From NCBI RefSeq assembly GCF_003860525.1, contig NZ_CP034161.1:620001-684000 (forward strand): 64,000 bases of DNA, in the 5' to 3' direction. Position numbers and translations under genes: made by a program. The notes beneath the pieces were generated by a model. The model made no database searches. It had not been told where the DNA came from and saw only the letters and a list, made by a program, of their open reading frames with translations. Source of the stretch: Epilithonimonas vandammei. Its GTDB lineage: Bacteria; Bacteroidota; Bacteroidia; Flavobacteriales; Weeksellaceae. The first letter of the stretch is position 1. Every line of letters begins with the position of its first letter. Below, one piece after another: positions 26,362-34,749 of this stretch.

Positions 26362-26369
26362 CAAATTTA
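26362..26369 (-). promoter_or_regulatory. -7 box of the carbonic anhydrase cluster
   Basis: The minus strand reads TAAATTTG, an exact TAnnTTTG match about 65 bases before the second carbonic anhydrase start. The rest of the 26298-26536 gap shows nothing recognisable. Confidence 0.5.
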
Positions 26370-26536
26370 ATGATTAATCTTTAAAAATCGAATTTTTAAC
26401 AAAGTTTAATAGTTATGCTTTTGTAGAGTTGACAGTATAATTGTTGCTTATTTTGCTGCTGATTCTTTCATTATATCGATGATATTTATAATCACGGATT
26501 GTAAATCTGCAAGAAAATTTGCTACGAATTTTGTCT

Positions 26537-27088
26537 CTAAACCTTGTTGTTTATATATTGTTTCGTCGCATTTATATTAGAGGTAATCACAGCGGGATTT
26601 CCGATCACCACAGAATTAGACGGGACATCCGTATTCACATAGGCATTCGGGGCAATCAGGACGTTATTTCCGATGGTTACTTTTCCTACAATTACAGCAT
26701 TCGGGCCAATCCAGACTTCGTCCCCGATGACTGGCACGCCTTCGCTTTTTCCACGGTTGGACTGCGCAATAGTCACCCCTTGCGCAATATTACAGTTTTT
26801 CCCTATTTTGGCTTTGGGATTAATCACGAGATGTCCCCAATGACCAAGATATAAACCTTCCCCAATTTCTGTTTCCGGGTAGATCTGGAAGCCGTAAAGA
26901 ATCTGATAGTGCCTGAGGAGTAATTTATAAAACAACCCTATGACTGGTATTTTATAATATCTTTGGGCTTTTCTGAAAAGATAAATATAATGCAGATTCG
27001 GGCTGTAGCATTTCTTCAGAATCTGAAAATGAGAAAGGTAACGGCCGCTTTCTCTATAAAAATCTTTTTGTATGATAGAATCGCTCAT
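26537..27088 (-). CDS. Serine O-acetyltransferase-like hexapeptide acyltransferase
   Basis: A 183-residue protein with an N-terminal helical part and a left-handed beta-helix of hexapeptide repeats ([37 protein letters not shown], then GDEVWIGPNAVIVGKVTIGNNVLIAPNAYV). The GHWGHLVI and GVTIG segments resemble CysE-type enzymes, but at this size and in this locus it more likely acetylates a sugar of the surface polysaccharide. It is the last gene of the locus, 39 bases after a glycosyltransferase. Confidence 0.85.
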   Translation of the reverse strand: MSDSIIQKDFYRESGRYLSHFQILKKCYSPNLHYIYLFRKAQRYYKIPVIGLFYKLLLRHYQILYGFQIYPETEIGEGLYLGHWGHLVINPKAKIGKNCNIAQGVTIAQSNRGKSEGVPVIGDEVWIGPNAVIVGKVTIGNNVLIAPNAYVNTDVPSNSVVIGNPAVITSNINATKQYINNKV

Positions 27089-27127
27089 TTTATAAAATTA
27101 CAAATTAGAAGGGAAATCTTACAACAA

Positions 27128-28276
27128 CTATAAATCATCTATTATTTCCATAATCCGTTTTACAGAGTTTTCCAGATCAAAAGGCATTTGATAGTCGGTC
27201 AGTTTTTTTTGATAATCATCAAAACTTTCCGGATGTTGCAATGCTTGTTTCATACCTTCGTAGATGCCTTCTTCGGAATTATCTGTGATGAGGCCTAGGT
27301 TTCCTTCATCTAACATTTCTCGCACACCGGAAACATCGGTTGCTATGATGTTCTTTTTCAGTGTGATGGCTTCAAAAAGAACCGTCGGAAAACCCTCGTA
27401 ACGGGAACTCAGGATATAATAATTGGCTTGTCTGAAATAAGGATAAGGATTATCTGTAAATCCAAACATAGTTGCAGTCTTGTCTACGCCAAGATCGGAT
27501 TTCAGCTTTTTAATCGCCTCAAAATCATAACCGTCACCCAAAATCAAAATTCGGTGGAGAAAGCCATCATCCAAAAGCCTTTTGTGGACTCTCAGCAAGC
27601 GGTCAAATCCCTTTTGAGGAAATACAGTTCCTACAGAGACAAAAGTGGGAACAGATTCATCAAATTGATAATTGATTACAGGTTTTTCCGATTTTGTGAG
27701 AATTTCTTGGGTGTCCAAAGGATTGTAAATTCTTACAATTTTGTCTTTTTCGGCTTGATTTTCTGCCAAGGATAAAAATGTCTCGTGGATTTTTTCGGAA
27801 ATCACCATCACTTTATCATATCTGAAAAAGCGTCTTATTTTTTCCGGAGTATAGCCGCTGACCTGTGTTAGATCATTATGAATCCACATCAGTTTTTTTG
27901 AAGACTTCAGCGGACTGTTCAGGATTTCGTCCATAAAACCGTGGATAGCCGCAAACTCTACATCATATTGTTTATTTTTCAGCTTTTTCTTGTAAAGAAT
28001 TTTAGGATACTTTTTTAGAAGTTGTTGGTAAACAACCCGGTATATTTTTTTAGGAAGATCCTTCGGACGGTTGGTGGTAATCATCTCGCCTCGGTTCAGA
28101 AACATCACATTCACCCAATCTGGAACATCTGGCAGATGTTTCCCAGAATAGAGGTTCAGCAAAAGATCCACTTCATACTTGTCTGCAGGAAGATTTCTGA
28201 GAAACGTCACCAAAACTTTTTCTGCGCCACCGTGACGCAGAGAACCGATTCGGACGAGGATTTTCTTTTTTTTCAT
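27128..28276 (-). CDS. Glycosyltransferase, GT4-like
   Basis: A 382-residue GT-B enzyme. The N-terminal LVRIGSLRHGGAEKVLVTFLRNL and the C-terminal nucleotide-binding segments VSVGTVFPQKGFDRLLRVH, LILGDGYDFEAIKKLK and SSRYEGFPTVLFEAITLKK (E-x7-E pattern) place it in family 4. It would transfer a sugar from a nucleotide donor to the growing glycan on the cytosolic side of the membrane. It shows clear likeness in motif layout to the gene at 29238, so the two may be old duplicates. Donor and linkage are not predictable. Confidence 0.88.
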   Translation of the reverse strand: MKKKKILVRIGSLRHGGAEKVLVTFLRNLPADKYEVDLLLNLYSGKHLPDVPDWVNVMFLNRGEMITTNRPKDLPKKIYRVVYQQLLKKYPKILYKKKLKNKQYDVEFAAIHGFMDEILNSPLKSSKKLMWIHNDLTQVSGYTPEKIRRFFRYDKVMVISEKIHETFLSLAENQAEKDKIVRIYNPLDTQEILTKSEKPVINYQFDESVPTFVSVGTVFPQKGFDRLLRVHKRLLDDGFLHRILILGDGYDFEAIKKLKSDLGVDKTATMFGFTDNPYPYFRQANYYILSSRYEGFPTVLFEAITLKKNIIATDVSGVREMLDEGNLGLITDNSEEGIYEGMKQALQHPESFDDYQKKLTDYQMPFDLENSVKRIMEIIDDL

Positions 28277-28311
28277 GCTAAGGAAACCGTTTTTGCAAAC
28301 TTAATTTTCAT

Positions 28312-28319
28312 CAAATATA
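28312..28319 (-). promoter_or_regulatory. -7 box of the 27128 glycosyltransferase
   Basis: The minus strand reads TATATTTG, an exact TAnnTTTG match about 35 bases before the start codon. Confidence 0.5.
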
Positions 28320-28361
28320 CGTTTAGTCTTTTTTAAATTTTTATTTTTAAAGCAAATTTTA

Positions 28362-28670
28362 ATGGAAATGGAAATTGATCTTGAAAGAATCACCGAGATG
28401 GAAAATGCCTTGAACCAAACCGACCAGTTGATCATGGAAATGGAAAATCTATTGAAAAAATGGGATGAAAACCTACCCAATTACCAAAAACTTTATAGTT
28501 ATTACTACAGCGAAGAATGGCGCAAAGATTTCGAAGCGGCGAATGAAAATAATTTTCCAGTCGGTTTCCCGCACGGTGTTTTGAGCGAAGATGCGGCTTA
28601 CAACACGCTCGGCGATTTCCGCGGACTGTCGCTAAGAATGTTGAAAATTGGCGTTAAGGGAGTGGAGTAG
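28362..28670 (+). CDS. DUF4298 family protein
   Basis: A 102-residue cytosolic protein, starting with an acidic helix rich in MEME pairs (ERITEMENALNQTDQLIMEME), then YQKLYSYYYSEEWRKDFEAAN and GVLSEDAAYNTLGDFRGL, the DUF4298 pattern. Function is unknown. It is the only plus-strand, non-polysaccharide gene in this part of the locus, and its last 17 bases overlap the end of the convergent acyltransferase gene. Confidence 0.85.
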   Translation: MEMEIDLERITEMENALNQTDQLIMEMENLLKKWDENLPNYQKLYSYYYSEEWRKDFEAANENNFPVGFPHGVLSEDAAYNTLGDFRGLSLRMLKIGVKGVE

Positions 28671-29232
28671 GCTGCTTTACAGGTTTGTAGGTGTGGGGAA
28701 GATTTTTTTTGATGTATGCATCGAGCTGTGATCTGTTTTTTTCCAGTTCGCGGGGATACATCACGTTGTTTCTAAGCGCTTTATTGCCGTATTCCTCAAT
28801 GGTACAGATGAATTTTGCGGGAACGCCGGCGTAAACCGAATTATCCGGCATAGACGAACTGAGAACGGAGCCAGCTCCCAAGATACAATTATTACCCATT
28901 TTCGCGCCTGGAAGAAATGTACAATTATTACCAATGAAACAGTTTTCTCCGATTTTTATTCTGCCAAAGTTTCTTGCATCCGCATATTTCTCCATACTTC
29001 TGATGACATACATTGCACCATCGTGATTGATAAATGTACAGCCCGCAGTGATTTTGGTTCGGTCACCAATTTCTATCAAATAAGGCTCTGACCCGAAAGC
29101 CGGCGCTTCTATAAAGATAACACCTTCACCAACTTTCATTCCCCTTGCTTTACAGATCTCTATGTAAGCGTTTTTATAGATGCTTTTCCAGATGGTGTTG
29201 ATTTTTAGAATGATTCTGTACAGAAAATTCAT
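28654..29232 (-). CDS. Hexapeptide-repeat acetyltransferase
   Basis: A 192-residue left-handed beta-helix protein with repeats IGDRTKITAGCTFINHDG, IGENCFIGNNCTFLPGAKMGNNCILGAGSVLSSS and the closing PDNSVYAGVPAKFI, typical of maltose/galactoside-type O-acetyltransferases. The His in FINHDG fits the catalytic position. It follows the 29238 glycosyltransferase by 5 bases and probably acetylates a residue of the same glycan. Confidence 0.87.
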   Translation of the reverse strand: MNFLYRIILKINTIWKSIYKNAYIEICKARGMKVGEGVIFIEAPAFGSEPYLIEIGDRTKITAGCTFINHDGAMYVIRSMEKYADARNFGRIKIGENCFIGNNCTFLPGAKMGNNCILGAGSVLSSSMPDNSVYAGVPAKFICTIEEYGNKALRNNVMYPRELEKNRSQLDAYIKKNLPHTYKPVKQPTPLP

Positions 29233-29237
29233 AACAG

Positions 29238-30395
29238 CTATTTTTGGGCTAATTTAATGATGATATTTTCAACCGCATCGAAGATTTTCTGGTTGTCAAA
29301 TTGTTTTTCAGAATTTTCAAGACCTTTTTTTATTTTTTCGATAACATCAGTATTGCTAAGAAATTCCTTCATAGCATTATACATCTCATCTGCATCATAA
29401 CGGATAAGATAACCGTTCTCAAGATGACGGATCATTTCCGGAATTCCGCCAACTGCTGTGGAAAGAATAGGTTTCTGAAGTATCAGCGTATCTGCAATGA
29501 TGAGCGGCCAGCCTTCTGATTCAGACGGCATCACAAAAAAATCAGCATTCTTTACATAAGGATAAGGATTGAGAAGTGATCCCAGGAGTACAAAAGAATT
29601 TTGTACGCCATACATTTTGGTGAGATTTTCTAAATTATCTTTTTCTTCGCCATCTCCTATAATAATGATTTTATGTGCAAAGCCATCTTTTATCAGCTTA
29701 TTATGAACTTCTATGAGCTTATGGTAGCCTTTTCTGGAATGTAGTCTGCCTACAGATACAAAAACAGGATCTTTAGTCCCAAAATCCGGAACAAATTCTA
29801 CTGCTTTTTGCTTGATTTCTTCGATAGGAATGGCATTTAAAATCACTTGATTCTCAGGCAACTTAAAGTTGGGGTAAGTTTGGGTGAAAATATCTTTGGT
29901 CTGCTGTGATCCGAAAATAAAATAATCGAATTGAGAAATCTGCTTTAGGATTGTAGGAACAGCGGGCTGAAGCTTCGGAAAGGTGATGTCCGAATGAAAC
30001 CAACCTATTTTTTTTGAGTTTTTATTAGCACTTCTAAGCACCGAATCGTAATCTCCATAAGTACAAGCAATTTCCACATCAAATTGTTGATCCAGATAAA
30101 ATTTATCTGTAAGATTGGGAAATATTTCCAAAAACTTTATTTTTAATCCTCTGAAAACAAGTTGTAAATTATTGATCAGGGTGTTTTTTGAAAAATCTTC
30201 TTTCCCTTTATTTATTTTTACATAATTGATATGTGCAGGAATCTTATCCCGAAGCTCACCCTGATAGAGACTCACAAGTAATGTAAGGTCCAATTTTTCT
30301 CGATCTAGGTTATTGAGAAGATTTAATATCACTTTTTCGACACCTCCCATTTCCATAGACCTGTGACGGAAAAGTACTTTTACTTTTTTCTGCAT
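29238..30395 (-). CDS. Glycosyltransferase, GT4-like
   Basis: A 385-residue GT-B enzyme, starting at the ATG at 30395 (MQKKVKVLFRHRSMEMGGVEKVILNLL); the frame runs further up to 30473, but that extension is hydrophobic and covers the divergent promoters. VSVGRLHSRKGYHKLIEVH, IIGDGEEKDNLENL and PSESEGWPLIIADTLIL are the donor-binding motifs. It forms a two-gene unit with the acetyltransferase and diverges from the methyltransferase. Confidence 0.87.
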   Translation of the reverse strand: MQKKVKVLFRHRSMEMGGVEKVILNLLNNLDREKLDLTLLVSLYQGELRDKIPAHINYVKINKGKEDFSKNTLINNLQLVFRGLKIKFLEIFPNLTDKFYLDQQFDVEIACTYGDYDSVLRSANKNSKKIGWFHSDITFPKLQPAVPTILKQISQFDYFIFGSQQTKDIFTQTYPNFKLPENQVILNAIPIEEIKQKAVEFVPDFGTKDPVFVSVGRLHSRKGYHKLIEVHNKLIKDGFAHKIIIIGDGEEKDNLENLTKMYGVQNSFVLLGSLLNPYPYVKNADFFVMPSESEGWPLIIADTLILQKPILSTAVGGIPEMIRHLENGYLIRYDADEMYNAMKEFLSNTDVIEKIKKGLENSEKQFDNQKIFDAVENIIIKLAQK

Positions 30396-30430
30396 TATTA
30401 TTGTGTTATCAAAAAATAATTCTAATAAAA

Positions 30431-30438
30431 CAAATATA
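30431..30438 (-). promoter_or_regulatory. -7 box of the 29238 glycosyltransferase
   Basis: The minus strand reads TATATTTG, matching TAnnTTTG about 35 bases before the ATG at 30395. It lies only a few bases from the divergent promoter at 30443-30470. Confidence 0.5.
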
Positions 30439-30442
30439 AAGA

Positions 30443-30470
30443 TTGTTTGTGCAATTCTTTTGTATTTTTG
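30443..30470 (+). promoter_or_regulatory. Promoter of the methyltransferase gene
   Basis: TTG (30443-30445), a 17-base spacer and TATTTTTG (30463-30470) match the flavobacterial TTG-N17-19-TAnnTTTG pattern in full. The ATG follows 18 bases later. Confidence 0.65.
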
Positions 30471-30488
30471 CATTTCAAAACATACTTT

Positions 30489-31265
30489 ATGAATAAAATC
30501 TCTGAAATTCTTTCCACATTTTTTGCATATCTAAAACGTCCGGATCTATACCCGGAATTGAGAAGAAAGATTTGGAAAAACCTCTTTAACCGTTCTTCCG
30601 GCTTAAGAGGAAAAGAAGAGGCAGAGAAATGGTGCTCATCTATTGCCATTTCCGAAAAAGATTTTATTGAAAAAGTTCTTAACACTAGTTTTATTCCTTT
30701 TGAAAAACTCTTTCCAAAGGAGTTTGCAGAAGCATTGCAACTCCAAGCAAAAGCACCAGTCAAATTAGGGGGAGCTGGCTCTTTGAGTGTTATTTATTAC
30801 ATCAATGAATATACAAACGCTAAAAAAACAGTGGAAACAGGTGTAGCGTACGGTTGGTCTTCTTTTGCTGCTTTGGCATCTTTGGTTAATAGAAACGGAA
30901 CACTTTACAGTTCTGATATGCCTTATATTTTGCAAAACCACAGTGAGGATTTTGTAGGTTGTGTCATTCCACAGAAATATAGAAATAATTGGGATCTTTA
31001 TCGCTTTGCGGATAAAGAATCTTTACCGAAGATTTTCAGTAAGGTAGATTCTTTTGATGTTGTCCATTATGACAGTGATAAATCTTATGATGGAAGAATC
31101 TGGGCTTATAATCTATTATTCAGTAAAGTGAGAGAAGGCGGAATCTTTATGAGTGATGACATTGGTGACAATGCAGCATTCAAAGATTTCTGTGAAACCA
31201 AGGGAATAAAACCCTACGTTGTGGAATTCGATGGGAAATATGCAGGCCTTATTATAAAAGATTAA
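30489..31265 (+). CDS. Class I SAM-dependent methyltransferase (Methyltransf_24 type)
   Basis: A 258-residue protein with a helical N-terminus and a Rossmann-like core: KTVETGVAYGWSSFAALASLV is the SAM-binding motif I, GTLYSSDMPY gives the acidic motif II, and DVVHYDSDKSYDGRIWAYNLLF the later motifs, with FMSDDIGDN near the end. This is the pattern of small-molecule and sugar O-methyltransferases in glycan clusters. The ATG at 30489 matches a strong promoter upstream. It probably caps or decorates the polysaccharide; the acceptor is not known. Confidence 0.8.
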   Translation: MNKISEILSTFFAYLKRPDLYPELRRKIWKNLFNRSSGLRGKEEAEKWCSSIAISEKDFIEKVLNTSFIPFEKLFPKEFAEALQLQAKAPVKLGGAGSLSVIYYINEYTNAKKTVETGVAYGWSSFAALASLVNRNGTLYSSDMPYILQNHSEDFVGCVIPQKYRNNWDLYRFADKESLPKIFSKVDSFDVVHYDSDKSYDGRIWAYNLLFSKVREGGIFMSDDIGDNAAFKDFCETKGIKPYVVEFDGKYAGLIIKD

Positions 31266-31273
31266 ATCTAATA

Positions 31274-31307
31274 TAAAAAACGCCAAAAATAATTTTCGGA
31301 GTTTTTT
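31274..31307. terminator. Bidirectional terminator
   Basis: An AT-rich stem (AAAAAC with GTTTTT, then CC/GG and AAAA/TTTT) between convergent genes, with T-runs available on both strands. Confidence 0.6.
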
Positions 31308-32325
31308 ATTCAGTTTTGCAACCCATATTTTCGTACTGTTTGCGGAACCGGTTTGCCCATTTTTCAAATTCGGAAAAGTTGATTGTATCAGAGATGAATC
31401 TCTTGAAATACTCTAAAGAAAAATCTTTTGGGAAGTTTTCCATAGCATCAAATTCATCTTTCAGCCAAGCTTCATTAATCAGATGATTGAATCGGTTGAC
31501 ATCGAAATCAAAACCATACTCGTGATAAGAATTCGTGGCAGATGATTGAAAGGTTGTTTTCATCGCTTCCAACTTCAGCTTAGAAATGAAATTGGGATTG
31601 TTTTTATTTTTTTTGTAGAACAAAGACGCATTGATCAGCTGTCTTTTTTCATCTACCTTGCCGTCCATATTTTTCCATATTTCTAACCAATATTCTTTTT
31701 TGTAGAATCCCATGAGAATAGAGTTGAGAGCCCAATACTTTAGCTGCGTAAAATGATTTACTTTGCCTAATTTATAAAGAATAGTGTAAAATTTATATTG
31801 ATTATAGAAGAAGGCTTCCATTAGCATTTTTGGAAAGAAAAGAAGATCTTTTGGTTGTGCCGATTCCAGATTTTCAGATATAGATTCAATTATCAAATCT
31901 TTTCTGTTAGATTGATTTCCAAGCCAGCCTAGTTTGATTAGATTAATATTGAGGTTCTTCGCTTCTTGTGACAATTCATCCACATTTATGGGTTGTGTAA
32001 ACCAAACATCATCCTCAGTTACAATGACATAGTTTGAAGCATTTTTTACATTATCATACCAAAATTTGGTCGGAATTTCAAAACCATTTACAGGTTTTCC
32101 AGACCTTAAATTCTCTTCAATCGCTTTGATTTTTTTGGGATAATTATCAGAAAGAAGAATTTCGACATTTTGATATTTGTTCTTGATTTTATTCAAATAT
32201 TCTTCCGGTGTACCATCATCCAAAACTTTTATTCTGAAATCGCCCGACACATATTTTTCGATAGAAGCAATACATCTATCTAGATAAAAAGGACGATTGA
32301 AGGATTTGATAAAGATATCTGTCAT
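31306..32325 (-). CDS. Putative glycosyltransferase, GT-A fold
   Basis: A 339-residue protein beginning MTDIFIKSFNRPFYLDRCIASIEKYV and continuing IKVLDDGTPEEYLNKI, the nucleotide-binding start of GT-A enzymes; YVIVTEDDVWFTQP carries the acidic metal-binding motif. The C-terminal half is not recognisable and is rich in Lys, Asn and Phe. Its start overlaps the end of the following GT2 gene by 4 bases, so the two are translated together. Family 2-like, donor unknown. Confidence 0.72.
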   Translation of the reverse strand: MTDIFIKSFNRPFYLDRCIASIEKYVSGDFRIKVLDDGTPEEYLNKIKNKYQNVEILLSDNYPKKIKAIEENLRSGKPVNGFEIPTKFWYDNVKNASNYVIVTEDDVWFTQPINVDELSQEAKNLNINLIKLGWLGNQSNRKDLIIESISENLESAQPKDLLFFPKMLMEAFFYNQYKFYTILYKLGKVNHFTQLKYWALNSILMGFYKKEYWLEIWKNMDGKVDEKRQLINASLFYKKNKNNPNFISKLKLEAMKTTFQSSATNSYHEYGFDFDVNRFNHLINEAWLKDEFDAMENFPKDFSLEYFKRFISDTINFSEFEKWANRFRKQYENMGCKTE

Positions 32326-33128
32326 CTCAATTTTTTTAATATTCGCTTGAAAAAAGTATTCTCTTTTTCAAAAATAAACTTTGGCAAATCTGTAATATCC
32401 GAGATTTCTTTACCATAAAGTTTTGAGATGTTTCTTCTTTTCAAAGTTTCCAACAATACTTGATGCCAGTTTTGTTGCTTTACCTGCATTTTGTCGCTGG
32501 TGTGTGATAAACCATTATTGTGAATCCTGTAGTAATAAAGAGCTTCTGGAATAAATTGTATTGCGCCAATGTCGTACAGCTGAAGGTACAAATCCATATC
32601 CTCTGCAACTTGCAATTCTGGATTGATACCCCGAATTTTTTGATACGCACTCTTTTTAAAAGTAAAAAAGTGGGAAATCTCAAACTGAATATTAAAAAAT
32701 AACGGATTAGATTGTTTTACTTTGTAGGTGTTCGGAAAAACTTTTTTGAAATTCAGTTTTTCATCACATATTTTGATGAGAGAATAGGTAGCAACAATGT
32801 TTTCAAGATCGTAGTAACTGATTGATTTTTCTATCGCATTTTCCGTCAGTGCATCATCTGGATCCAGAAAACCGCATACCTCGCCATTGGCCAGTTCAGC
32901 TAATCTCTTTTTTGTGAAACCTACGCCTTGATTGCTGTCATTTTGATAAATCTTAAAACGGGCATCGTCTTTTAGAAATTCAGTCAGTTTTTCGAATGAG
33001 CCATCTGTGGAGCAATCATCTAAAATAATGACTTCAAAATTACTATAAGACTGTTTTACAATACTGTCATAACAGTCCAAAAACAAATCGTAATTATTGT
33101 AATGTGCGATTAGTAATGAGAAAAGCAT
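32322..33128 (-). CDS. Family 2 glycosyltransferase
   Basis: A 268-residue GT-A enzyme with LLIAHYNNYDLFLDCYDSIVKQSY and VIILDDCSTDGSFEKL at the N-terminus and the donor-binding VCGFLDPDDALTENAIE (DxD-type). The middle has the E-D pair in AEDMDLYLQLYD expected for the catalytic base. It lies between the acetyltransferase 33135 and the 31306 glycosyltransferase in one minus-strand unit. Confidence 0.9.
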   Translation of the reverse strand: MLFSLLIAHYNNYDLFLDCYDSIVKQSYSNFEVIILDDCSTDGSFEKLTEFLKDDARFKIYQNDSNQGVGFTKKRLAELANGEVCGFLDPDDALTENAIEKSISYYDLENIVATYSLIKICDEKLNFKKVFPNTYKVKQSNPLFFNIQFEISHFFTFKKSAYQKIRGINPELQVAEDMDLYLQLYDIGAIQFIPEALYYYRIHNNGLSHTSDKMQVKQQNWHQVLLETLKRRNISKLYGKEISDITDLPKFIFEKENTFFKRILKKLR

Positions 33129-33134
33129 TGGCAG

Positions 33135-33668
33135 TTATTTTGAAATAAGTTTTTGTTCAGAAAGAAGAATGGAGTGGGCTGGAACATCTTTGTGAATGAG
33201 ACAACCTGCTCCGATAATACAATTGTCGCCAATGGTAACACCTTTTAAAACTGTAACATTACTTCCCAGCCAGCAGTTTTTTCCAATCTTTATTGGCGAG
33301 GATTTGAATTTATGATGTTCAACAATCTGTTCATTGTACTCGTGGTTATGATCATAGAGTTTTACGCCTTCTCCAAACAACGTATTTTCGCCTATTTCTA
33401 TTCTTTCCAATGCGTTGATAGAGCAGTAATTATTCATAAAAACATTCTCTTCCAGAATAACTGTCGCGTTTTCTCCCAATACAAAATTGCAATAGTTTCT
33501 AAGATTAACCCGATTGTTAATCAACAAAGAAGCAGACGGATGAATAGAAAAATGAGAATAATTCCCAATTCTGAATGCGTTCCCAATTTTGGAATTTTTG
33601 TTTTTCCGAATGACGTTAAGAGAATTCTCTTTCAGTATTTTAAAAATAATTTTGGAAAATAAACCCAT
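33135..33668 (-). CDS. Hexapeptide-repeat acetyltransferase (WcaF/colanic-type)
   Basis: A 177-residue left-handed beta-helix protein: LGENATVILEENVFMNNYCSINALERIEIGENTLFG, then the catalytic LYDHNHEY and the final IGKNCWLGSNVTVLKGVTIGDNCIIGAGCLIHKDVPAHS. This is the usual plan of polysaccharide O-acetyltransferases. It is the first gene of a three-gene minus-strand unit with two glycosyltransferases and is transcribed divergently from the GT2 gene at 33754. Confidence 0.87.
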   Translation of the reverse strand: MGLFSKIIFKILKENSLNVIRKNKNSKIGNAFRIGNYSHFSIHPSASLLINNRVNLRNYCNFVLGENATVILEENVFMNNYCSINALERIEIGENTLFGEGVKLYDHNHEYNEQIVEHHKFKSSPIKIGKNCWLGSNVTVLKGVTIGDNCIIGAGCLIHKDVPAHSILLSEQKLISK

Positions 33669-33684
33669 TGTGTTTCTATTAATG

Positions 33685-33692
33685 CAAAGATA
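33685..33692 (-). promoter_or_regulatory. -7 box of the 33135 acetyltransferase unit
   Basis: The minus strand reads TATCTTTG, an exact TAnnTTTG match about 17 bases before the start codon. Confidence 0.55.
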
Positions 33693-33715
33693 CTGTTATG
33701 CCAGATTTTTATTTC

Positions 33716-33723
33716 TATTTTTG
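33716..33723 (+). promoter_or_regulatory. -7 box of the 33754 glycosyltransferase
   Basis: TATTTTTG is an exact TAnnTTTG match about 30 bases before the ATG, placed back-to-back with the divergent box at 33685-33692. Confidence 0.55.
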
Positions 33724-33753
33724 CCTAAATTTAATAAAAATAAAATACACCTG

Positions 33754-34749
33754 ATGAGTCCTCTTGTTACCATCGTAATCCCAGTTTATAAAGTTGAAAA
33801 ATTTATAAAAAGATGTCTGCAATCGGTTGTTAACCAAACCTATAAAAATATTGAGTGTATTCTGGTCAATGATGTAACACCAGATGCATCGATGGAAGTC
33901 GCTGAAAGATTTATTCAGGATAATCCGGATTTTAATTTTATTATTTTCAATCAGCCAACTAACCAAGGTTTATCTATGGCGAGAAATGCTGGGATGGATT
34001 TGGCAAAAGGAAAATACATCTATTTTCTGGATAGCGATGACGAGATTACAGATTATGCTATAGAGCATCTTGTAGAATTGGCAGAAAAAACCAATGCAGA
34101 AATGGTCTTGGGACAGAGTGTTTGTATTAATGAAGAAGAAGGGTGGAGAAGAAACTATTTCCCAATAGAGTCCAAAAAAGATATTCTGGAAGGTAACAAA
34201 GAAATAGTCTGGAATTTTGTAAAAGGTCAATATCCTGTAATGGCTTGTGATAAGCTTGTCAGAATGGATTTTCTAATGAAAAATAAGCTGTATTTTGTAA
34301 AAGATCTCTTCTCCCAAGACGTTTTGTGGAGTTTTCAAAGTATGCTGAAGTTTGAAAAGATTGCGTTTCTCAGAGAGGATACTTATCTATATTATTTCCA
34401 TAGCGCTTCAATTATTCATAATAGGGGAGAGAAGCATTTTGGGAATTGGATTACGATAGCATCTTATATGGATAAGGCTTATCGTGAAGAAAAAGATTTT
34501 TATAAAAAGAAATTAATTTTGGAATATCTGGTCGATTTTAAAGCAACAACTTTACAAATGAATTGGAAAGCGCAGAAAAATGAAAAGCTATGGAAAAGAA
34601 GCTACGTTGCTTATAAACAAATGAAATCTTTGAGCATTACAGATTATTTCTCTTCAAATTATTCTGCAAAAATAAAAAAGCAGGACTTATTTTATCGCCT
34701 GCCTTTGTTTGTTGGATACAAATTTTTCCGATGGAGATTTGACCGATAA
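33754..34749 (+). CDS. Family 2 glycosyltransferase
   Basis: A 331-residue GT-A enzyme starting at MSPLVTIVIPVYKVEKFIKRCLQS; the open frame reaches back to 33589 inside the divergent acetyltransferase gene, but the ATG at 33754 is the one that begins the conserved fold and lies behind a promoter box. CILVNDVTPDASMEVAERF and YIYFLDSDDEITDYAIEHL (DxD) are the nucleotide-sugar motifs. The stop codon directly abuts the stop of the convergent tviB-like gene, with no room for a separate terminator. Confidence 0.9.
   Translation: MSPLVTIVIPVYKVEKFIKRCLQSVVNQTYKNIECILVNDVTPDASMEVAERFIQDNPDFNFIIFNQPTNQGLSMARNAGMDLAKGKYIYFLDSDDEITDYAIEHLVELAEKTNAEMVLGQSVCINEEEGWRRNYFPIESKKDILEGNKEIVWNFVKGQYPVMACDKLVRMDFLMKNKLYFVKDLFSQDVLWSFQSMLKFEKIAFLREDTYLYYFHSASIIHNRGEKHFGNWITIASYMDKAYREEKDFYKKKLILEYLVDFKATTLQMNWKAQKNEKLWKRSYVAYKQMKSLSITDYFSSNYSAKIKKQDLFYRLPLFVGYKFFRWRFDR

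Noticed and set aside
33589..33753. Extended N-terminus of the 33754 glycosyltransferase
   Set aside because: The extension lies inside the divergent acetyltransferase gene and the two promoter boxes; the GT-A fold begins at the ATG at 33754.
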